From Candidatus Flexifilum breve (GTDB lineage Bacteria > Chloroflexota > Anaerolineae > Aggregatilineales > Phototrophicaceae): a stretch of DNA of 64,000 nt. Position 1 is the stretch's first letter; each line of letters begins with the position of its first letter. A program made the position numbers and the translations under genes. The DNA lies in assembly GCA_016717205.1 (NCBI GenBank), contig JADKGC010000003.1:248001-312000 (forward strand). The letters run 5' to 3'. A model generated the notes under the pieces. The model made no database searches. It was given only the letters and a program-made list of their open reading frames with translations, and was not told the origin of the DNA. Below, one piece after another: positions 58,370 to 64,000 of this stretch.

Positions 58370-60682
58370 TTACACTCGCACCAACTCGATCACGCCCCCC
58401 TGCCCGAGCAGCGTCACCCGCTGGTCCTCGGTGATGAGCACAATCGCGGGATTAGTACACTCATACCCATTCAGGCTCACTTCGGCGCGGAACTCGGGCA
58501 GCGCGGTCTTGATGATCAGACGCTCCCCATCTTCGCTCACTTCGGTCACTTCGGACGTCAGGTAGTGGATCGTCACGCCCGGCTTGACTTCCCAGTCGAG
58601 CGGCAGAATCGCGCCGCGCCGCGCGGGGAGCGTCACCGCCTGCCCGCCGAGCAGCGGTTGCCCCGCCGCCGTAACCGTGAGTTCGACCGGATCGTCCTGA
58701 TAGTTGTTGATATAGAGGAAGCTGCCGTTCGGCCCTTCGGACAACCGCACATCCGCCCAGTCGCTCACGGTGAACAGGGACGCGCAGCCCACGCGAGTCG
58801 CCAGTTGATCGAAGATGTGCAAATCTTCCGGTGTATTGGTCGCCAGCGCCGCGCCCAACACCCACACCTGCCCAGCACCGATCGTCTGCACAAAACCTGC
58901 CGTGCGTCCGTCTGAGGTTGTGGCAAACACATCGGCGAAAGTGCCTGTGTAAGTCTGGAGGAAGGAAACGGGCACATCCGCCTCATCGAAAATCTGAATG
59001 TTGACGGGCGTGAAGGGTGGATCGGTCTGCACTGACGTGACGCCGAGCGCGTCGCGCAGAATTGTGCAGGGTTCATGTGCGAACGTTTCGACCGGGAGGC
59101 GTCCGACAAGGATCAGCTTCCCGCCCTGCCGCGCATACTCAACCAGTTTCTGCTGCGCCGCCGCGTCACACTGCTGCTCGACCATCGCCCACAGCGTCGG
59201 GGTGCGCGCCGCGTCGAGCTCCGCCCGGGTCAGTTCGACCGCGTCGAACGGGCGGTGCGTGAGCGCCAGCCCACGCGCCAGAAAGTCGAACAGAATGACG
59301 TCACGCTGATGCGTCAGAATGTCCGTGGCGGCGCGGGTGCTTGAATTGTTCACTTCCGTCATGTAATCGTCAAGGCGGAAGCCGATCGTCGTGACCGTTT
59401 TGGGCTGCGCCCGCACAAGATCCGCACCATAGGCGTTCAACACACGCGAGAGCTGCCCGTAGCGAGCGTAATGCCGCCGCAGCGTGCCATCCTTCCGCAC
59501 GGGATGCCCCCAGTTATGCCGCTTCGTCGGGCTGAGCACCGGGTCATTTTCGCCATCGAAGAACAGATAGTGATTGATGGCACGCATCCCGACCGAGATA
59601 CACAGCCGGGTATGCAGGTCGTAGAGCGACGACTGCGCTCCGCCAAAATCCTGATTACCACCCGCTTGGAACTCAATCGAGAACAACGCCTGCTGCGGGT
59701 TGTGCAGCGCTTTGGTCATCTCGTTGACCATGACGAGCTGATGAAAGTTGCCTTCGCCGATGAAGATCGGATACACATCGGTCGCGCTGACCATACCGTC
59801 GAGCGCCATCACGTCGATCAACTGCGAGATGCCGATGGGGAACGTCTTGCCGCCGTTGCCAAAGCCGTGAATGTTGACCACGGGCGGCACATCCATACCA
59901 TACGCGCGCGCCCGTTCCCACAGCCAGACCATGTAGTCGCACAGATAGACGCGGTAAAAGCGGCGGTAGTCTTCCATGACAGAGGCAGCGTGCGCGGCCT
60001 GCGGATGTGTCATCTGCTCAAGGAGCAAGGCAGACAGATCAGCGGTTGGGTAACGCTCGGCTAGGCGATCGCCATAGGTGGTGCCCAGATAATCGGCAAA
60101 CCGCGCCAGGGTATCCGGGTTGATGTCCACCAGATTGCGCACCCACTGGATCATGCCCATCTCGTTGTCCAGTTGGGTCATGATGATGTTGCCCCCGCGC
60201 GTGATCTGGCGCGGCGTCAGCACGGTGAATACCGACTGATACCAGTCGTCAACGCACTTGAGGAAATCCGCGTGCAGGTAGCTGACAATATTCTGCGGTT
60301 TGCCATCCTGCCCGATATAGGCGACCTGCGGGTACTGACTGAACACCCACGGCGGCACGCCTTCGTTGATCGTCTCCGCCATGATGTAGGGGCCGGGACG
60401 CGCAATGATATAAAAGCCCATCTCCGTCGCTAGATCGAGAAACCCGGCCAGATTGCGCAAGGGGTGCGTATGCCCATCGACATCCGACATGTTGGGCTGC
60501 GGCTGATGCCAGAGCCACGGGATATACGCCGCGACCGTGTTGAAGCCCGCCCGGCGCAGTAGGTCGAGACGCTGCTCCCACTGGTCTACCGGGTTCCGGA
60601 AATAGTGAAACTCTCCCGCTTGAATCAGCGCAGGTTGGCCGTTCAGCCAGTACTGCCCGTCTTTGACTTCGAAGGTCTTCAT
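58370..60682 (-). CDS. GH35 beta-galactosidase-like glycosidase
   Basis: A 770-residue GH35/GH42-clan enzyme. The TIM-barrel N-terminus has GEFHYFRNPVDQWEQRLDLL, FNTVAAYIPWLWHQ and IIARPGPYIMAETINEGVPP, all typical of GH35. The likely acid/base is the Glu of QLDNEMGMIQW (near residue 165) and the nucleophile the Glu of FSIEFQAGGNQDFGG. The C-terminal 250 residues are beta-rich. The start at 60682 is chosen because the match begins there and AAGGGAAA precedes it; the upstream open frame has no family similarity. No signal peptide. It follows the glycoamylase-domain gene by 11 bases and belongs to the same LacI-controlled operon. Confidence 0.9.
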   Translation of the reverse strand: MKTFEVKDGQYWLNGQPALIQAGEFHYFRNPVDQWEQRLDLLRRAGFNTVAAYIPWLWHQPQPNMSDVDGHTHPLRNLAGFLDLATEMGFYIIARPGPYIMAETINEGVPPWVFSQYPQVAYIGQDGKPQNIVSYLHADFLKCVDDWYQSVFTVLTPRQITRGGNIIMTQLDNEMGMIQWVRNLVDINPDTLARFADYLGTTYGDRLAERYPTADLSALLLEQMTHPQAAHAASVMEDYRRFYRVYLCDYMVWLWERARAYGMDVPPVVNIHGFGNGGKTFPIGISQLIDVMALDGMVSATDVYPIFIGEGNFHQLVMVNEMTKALHNPQQALFSIEFQAGGNQDFGGAQSSLYDLHTRLCISVGMRAINHYLFFDGENDPVLSPTKRHNWGHPVRKDGTLRRHYARYGQLSRVLNAYGADLVRAQPKTVTTIGFRLDDYMTEVNNSSTRAATDILTHQRDVILFDFLARGLALTHRPFDAVELTRAELDAARTPTLWAMVEQQCDAAAQQKLVEYARQGGKLILVGRLPVETFAHEPCTILRDALGVTSVQTDPPFTPVNIQIFDEADVPVSFLQTYTGTFADVFATTSDGRTAGFVQTIGAGQVWVLGAALATNTPEDLHIFDQLATRVGCASLFTVSDWADVRLSEGPNGSFLYINNYQDDPVELTVTAAGQPLLGGQAVTLPARRGAILPLDWEVKPGVTIHYLTSEVTEVSEDGERLIIKTALPEFRAEVSLNGYECTNPAIVLITEDQRVTLLGQGGVIELVRV

Positions 60683-60693
60683 GGGTGTTTCCC

Positions 60694-61923
60694 TTACTGC
60701 CGCTTGTAAAAGCCAAGAATCTTGAGCGCGTTTTGCAGGTATGGGCTTTCGGTGTACGTCCGCCAGATCAGCCCGCTCAGGTAATTTTCGACCATGAGCA
60801 TGGAGCAGCCTTTGTCGATACCGTAGAGCGCGCTGCTGTACCACGGCGGGTCGACGGCGAGGTTGTACGAGTCGTAAAAGCCATACGGCCCCCATGTCTG
60901 CGGATGTTCGCGGTAGAGATAGTCGATCATCGCCAGCGCGAGATCGGGCACGAACGGCAGCGACGAGATCGCACCATAAATCGACACCGTACCGTTCGGC
61001 TTGGGCGTGTCCAGTGCGGGCGGCGCGCCAGATACATCATAGCCCCACGGGCTGTCACCCGCGCTGATGCCCCAACTGTTCTCGTGATAGGTTTTGAATT
61101 CGGCGGCGTGTTCAATGCAGAACGCGCGATCCGCGAGCGTCGCCAAGCGCGTGTTGTTGAACCAGTCGATGCCGTCAGGATCGAGATAACGAGCGGTATC
61201 GAGCCACGCCTCGCTGAACTGATAGGCGAACAAGTTGCCACCGGGGTTAATGATGACGTCCTGCCCCTCGAATTTGCCGGTGTCGCGCCGGAAGCCATGA
61301 TACAGCCGCCGCGCCAAGTCGGGATCGATGTGTCCCGCCGCCTGCAAATACATCATCTTTTGTTCAGCGGCCATATCCCACTGAGCGATGAACCCGGGAT
61401 CGCCATGCACGTAGTCGCCGCCGCGATCCGGGTTGTAAGCCATGCGGAACAGCGTCACGCCGTCACGCTCAAACACGAGGAAGTTCCAATCAACGCGCTC
61501 CAGAAGCGCCTGCGCCAGTTCCTGAATTTCGGCATCCTGAAAGTACGCCGCCGCCGTAATCACCCCATTGAGGCACAACGCCGTGTCAATCGTAGAGTAT
61601 TCGCATTTACCCCAGCGCGCTGCGTCTGTCATGTTGAGGAAGTGCGCGAAGAAGCCGCGATGGTGCGGCACATGGTGCAGCAGTGTACGCAGCGTCCCCC
61701 GCGTGATGTCGAGCGCTTGCTGCCGAGGGATAAAACCGCGTTCGGCGGCAATCACCCACCCGGACAGCGTGAACCCGGTCGCGGCAATCGAGGCGATGCG
61801 CAGATCTTTGGTCGCATCAACCGTCAGCCCGTACCCACGGCTGGTCGCGTCGAGGTTGCTGTACTGCAAAAAGAAATCTACCGAGCCTTGCAGTTCGCGC
61901 AGAAGCAGGGCTTGTGCATCCAT
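60694..61923 (-). CDS. Glycoamylase-domain (PF10091-type, GH144-like) protein
   Basis: A 409-residue protein whose whole length matches the glycoamylase-like (alpha/alpha)6 fold. Marks include ENSWGISAGDSPWGYDVSGA, NGTVSIYGAISSLPFVPDLA, WGPYGFYDSYNLAVDPPWYS and IDKGCSMLMVENYLSGLIWR, and the end ALKILGFYKRQ. Characterised relatives (GH144, GH162) are endo-beta-1,2-glucanases. It lacks a signal peptide, so it would act on imported glycans, or else be released by lysis. It lies between a LacI regulator and a GH35 gene, divergent from a GH94 phosphorylase, which fits breakdown of a beta-glucan-type oligosaccharide; the linkage is inferred. Confidence 0.87.
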   Translation of the reverse strand: MDAQALLLRELQGSVDFFLQYSNLDATSRGYGLTVDATKDLRIASIAATGFTLSGWVIAAERGFIPRQQALDITRGTLRTLLHHVPHHRGFFAHFLNMTDAARWGKCEYSTIDTALCLNGVITAAAYFQDAEIQELAQALLERVDWNFLVFERDGVTLFRMAYNPDRGGDYVHGDPGFIAQWDMAAEQKMMYLQAAGHIDPDLARRLYHGFRRDTGKFEGQDVIINPGGNLFAYQFSEAWLDTARYLDPDGIDWFNNTRLATLADRAFCIEHAAEFKTYHENSWGISAGDSPWGYDVSGAPPALDTPKPNGTVSIYGAISSLPFVPDLALAMIDYLYREHPQTWGPYGFYDSYNLAVDPPWYSSALYGIDKGCSMLMVENYLSGLIWRTYTESPYLQNALKILGFYKRQ

Positions 61924-61958
61924 AGATTAGTTTCTCCACATGAAATCCGCGCCCCAGC

Positions 61959-62924
61959 TTACAACGTTGACGATTGGCGCGCCAGAAAGCGCGTCGGAAT
62001 CGGATGCGGTTGGAAGGGCGTATCGTTTTCCAGAAAGTCGATGAGCTGCCGGACAGCGGTCGCGCCCCACTCAAAACGCGACGCGCCAATCGTCGACAGG
62101 GACGGCTGCATATAGCGTGCGAGCGGGATGTCGTCAAAGCCGACCACGGCGATATCGGCAGGCGCGCTCAGATCATGTTCGCGCATGGCACGCAAAAAGC
62201 CGAACGCCATCTGGTCGTTCGCGCAGAACACCGCTTGCGGCAGCTCGCGCGTTTGCATGATCGCCTGGGCAGCCTCGTAGCCGGAAATCTCGGTGAAATT
62301 CCCCTGATATACGGGCACATCCAAATTGTGCTGCGCGGCTTCGTCCAAAAATGTCTCCATGCGTTCGGCATTGTCGAACGAATCGAGCGCGCCGGCGACG
62401 AACGCCAGTTTGCGCATGCCCTGACAGTACAAATGCGCAAACGCTTCGCGCACCCCCTGCGGATTGTCGAGCAGCAGCGGCAGGATGAACTCGTTTTGCA
62501 GCAGGCGATCCAGCACCACGATGGGGAAGCGCCGCGACGCCAGCTTGAGGATCGACTCGGTCGGAATTTTGCGATCAAACACAATGGCGCCATCGACCTG
62601 ACGGTGCAGGAGCATGCGGCGAGTCGAGCGGCTTTCCGGGCACACGAGCAGCTCATAATCGGTATCGAGGATGACGCTGTGAATGCCTTCGAGGATGTCT
62701 TCGTAAAATGAGCCGCTGAAGCGGGCGATGAAAACGCCAATGGTGTGGGTTTTGCGCTGCTTGAGGTTGCGCGCGAACGCGTTCGGGTGGTAATTGAGCT
62801 CTTCGGCGGCGGCGAGCACGCGCTTACGGGTCGCATCGCCGATGGTCCCCGTTTCATTCAGCGCATACGACGCCGTGGTCACGCTGACTCCGGCGCGTTT
62901 GGCCACGTCGCGAATTGTCGTCAT
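61959..62924 (-). CDS. LacI-family transcriptional regulator
   Basis: A 321-residue repressor with the HTH RDVAKRAGVSVTTASYALNE and hinge LNYHPNAFARNLKQ. The sensor domain has IGVFIARFSGSFYEDILEGI, VVLDRLLQNEFILPLLLDNP and AVVGFDDIPLARYMQPSLST. It is divergent from the GH94 gene and heads the operon with the glycoamylase-domain and GH35 genes. Its likely operator is the perfect palindrome at 63244-63261. The inducer is probably an oligosaccharide or a product of it. Confidence 0.94.
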   Translation of the reverse strand: MTTIRDVAKRAGVSVTTASYALNETGTIGDATRKRVLAAAEELNYHPNAFARNLKQRKTHTIGVFIARFSGSFYEDILEGIHSVILDTDYELLVCPESRSTRRMLLHRQVDGAIVFDRKIPTESILKLASRRFPIVVLDRLLQNEFILPLLLDNPQGVREAFAHLYCQGMRKLAFVAGALDSFDNAERMETFLDEAAQHNLDVPVYQGNFTEISGYEAAQAIMQTRELPQAVFCANDQMAFGFLRAMREHDLSAPADIAVVGFDDIPLARYMQPSLSTIGASRFEWGATAVRQLIDFLENDTPFQPHPIPTRFLARQSSTL

Positions 62925-63207
62925 CGTGGACGACCTCCGGATAGCAGCCCGTGTGTGGTGATTGTCGACATGCGGCGAGTCCTCATCCTCGTAAACTTTC
63001 CCCGATCTACGCAGGACGAGCAGCCCATGTTCATTTCGACTGCGGCGGGCTGGGGCGGCGATTTCCGCCGCAGCCCAATACGTCCTCGTTGTCTGTGAGC
63101 GTTCACGGGTGAATTTCGAAGTTTAAGGCGGCGGGCTAGGATCAAGGCATTCTGAAAAAGTATCTTGGTAAGCCACCCAATTTTGGAAATACACCCCTAC
63201 GAATTTG

Positions 63208-63236
63208 TTGACAGCTAAAAATAAGTATGGTAAATT
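63208..63236 (+). promoter_or_regulatory. Sigma-70-type promoter of the GH94 gene
   Basis: TTGACA (63208-63213) and TAAATT (63231-63236) are separated by 17 bases. The operator at 63244-63261 begins seven bases downstream, where the transcript is expected to start, so a bound LacI protein would block initiation. Confidence 0.65.
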
Positions 63237-63243
63237 GCCAGTA

Positions 63244-63261
63244 AAGTGAAACGTTTCACTT
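63244..63261. promoter_or_regulatory. Perfect 18-bp LacI-family operator
   Basis: AAGTGAAACGTTTCACTT is a perfect palindrome with the central CG and flanking bases of LacI/GalR-family operators. It sits just behind the GH94 promoter and upstream of the divergent LacI gene. Confidence 0.8.
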
Positions 63262-63324
63262 CGCTGATTGATAGCTTAACGCAAAGTCAGCGAATTGTAA
63301 AGTTACCAATTTCAGCGAACTAAA

Positions 63325-64000
63325 ATGAATCGAAAATTCGAAAATCAGTACGGATACTTTACAGAAGACGGTCGGGAATACGTCGTCAAGACGCCGTTCA
63401 CGCCGCGCCCATGGGGCAACATCATCAGCAATGGTGATTACAGCCTGATGATCTCGCAGACGGGTTCCGGGTACAGTTGGCGGGGCAACGCCGGCCAGAA
63501 CCGCATCACCCGCTCGTTCCAGGATCTCGTCAAAGACAACTGGGGCAAGTACTTCTATATCCGCGACCTCCAGCGCAATACTTACTGGTCGGCGGCCTTC
63601 AAACCGGTTATGCATCCCTATCAGCAGTATCAGGTGGTGCACGGCATCGGCTACACGCGCATCATGCAGCAGGTCGAAGACATCGCCAGCACGCTCACTA
63701 TCTTCGTCGCGCCCGATGCACCGCTCGAAGTCATTCAACTCACCCTGACGAACAACAGCTCTGAAACGCGCGAACTTGATGTCACCTCGTACGCGGAGTG
63801 GCTGCTCGGTTTCTCTCCAGACGAACACCGCGAATTCCACAAGCTGTTCATTGACACCTCGTGTGCCGGACAAGCGGTCTTCGCGACCAAATGTCTGTGG
63901 GGCTTCCCCGACGACAAAGGCCGCTGGAACAACGTCGATTGGCCGTATACGGCGTTCATGGCGGTGAGCGAGCCGCTCAAGTCGTTTGACTGCGACAAAG
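63325..64000 (+). CDS. GH94 cellobiose-phosphorylase-type enzyme, N-terminal part
   Basis: From ATG 63325 the frame is open to the window end (225 codons seen). It starts MNRKFENQYGYFTEDGREYV and has family marks for the N-terminal beta-sandwich domain: KTPFTPRPWGNIISNGDYSL, MISQTGSGYSWRGNAGQNRI and QVVHGIGYTRIMQQVED. The catalytic (alpha/alpha)6 domain lies beyond the window; full-length members have about 800 residues or more. GH94 enzymes phosphorolyse beta-linked disaccharides or oligosaccharides to a sugar 1-phosphate. The upstream promoter and LacI-type operator, with no strong ribosome-binding site before the ATG, point to sugar-induced expression. Linkage is undetermined. Confidence 0.9.
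   Translation, partial: MNRKFENQYGYFTEDGREYVVKTPFTPRPWGNIISNGDYSLMISQTGSGYSWRGNAGQNRITRSFQDLVKDNWGKYFYIRDLQRNTYWSAAFKPVMHPYQQYQVVHGIGYTRIMQQVEDIASTLTIFVAPDAPLEVIQLTLTNNSSETRELDVTSYAEWLLGFSPDEHREFHKLFIDTSCAGQAVFATKCLWGFPDDKGRWNNVDWPYTAFMAVSEPLKSFDCDK

Noticed and set aside
63208..63324. Riboswitch in the leader of the GH94 gene
   Set aside because: The leader is about 80 bases of AT-rich DNA with an operator palindrome and no conserved aptamer pattern.

Overview
The window looks like a chromosome segment of a GC-rich (about 60%) heterotrophic bacterium, most likely Chloroflexota (Anaerolineae-like). This is inferred from sugar-binding proteins that have Sec or Tat signals but no evident lipobox, the abundance of carbohydrate ABC operons without their own ATPase, the mixture of GH3/4/35/94/130 enzymes, a giant PAS kinase and multihaem cytochromes. 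There is no rRNA, tRNA, CRISPR array or recognisable transposase, and taxonomy cannot be fixed from sequence alone.

Layout. (1) 1-6540, minus strand: a sugar operon reading DeoR regulator, SIS-domain sugar isomerase, Tat-exported sugar-binding protein, two permeases (one frameshifted), then a GH3 glycosidase (frameshifted, cut by the window edge). (2) 6784-18087, plus strand: a 2-oxoacid dehydrogenase complex (E1 alpha, E1 beta, E2 with two subunit-binding domains), a phosphotriesterase-like hydrolase, a small membrane protein, a D-2-hydroxyacid dehydrogenase, a GH4 glycosidase, a homoserine-dehydrogenase-like protein and a large BNR-repeat protein. (3) 18158-24067: a soluble histidine kinase of 1969 residues with about twelve PAS domains and one GAF domain. 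(4) 24618-30913, minus: a respiratory-type operon (an 11-haem cytochrome split by a TGA, a four-domain exported rhodanese, an octahaem cytochrome, a Tat-exported four-cluster ferredoxin and an NrfD-type membrane subunit) with no molybdenum catalytic subunit. I consider it the most promising undescribed system here.

(5) 31253-38194: a VOC protein, then an XRE-cupin regulator with an 18-bp perfect palindrome upstream, a BMP-type nucleoside/sugar ABC transporter and a creatininase-family amidohydrolase, followed by the relic of an OmpR-type response regulator. (6) 38467-53109: a divergent glycan locus around a LacI regulator, with ABC transporter, exported glycosidase-like protein, GH130 phosphorylase and Gfo/Idh oxidoreductase to the left, and an unassigned glycosidase-like protein, a second GH130 and an enlarged UxaA-type dehydratase to the right. 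(7) 53345-56960: two tandem exported paralogues of unknown role. (8) 57042-58157: a PLP-dependent gamma-synthase/lyase. (9) 58370-64000: GH35 beta-galactosidase, a glycoamylase-domain (GH144-like) protein and a LacI regulator, divergent from a GH94 phosphorylase behind a perfect LacI-type operator.

Themes. All three complete ABC operons carry a hairpin directly behind the solute-binding-protein gene, as expected if the binding protein is to outnumber the membrane subunits. Seven reading frames are broken by a single base change or a stop, so either the assembly has uncorrected errors or the genome is losing genes. Two families of intergenic inverted-repeat elements recur.
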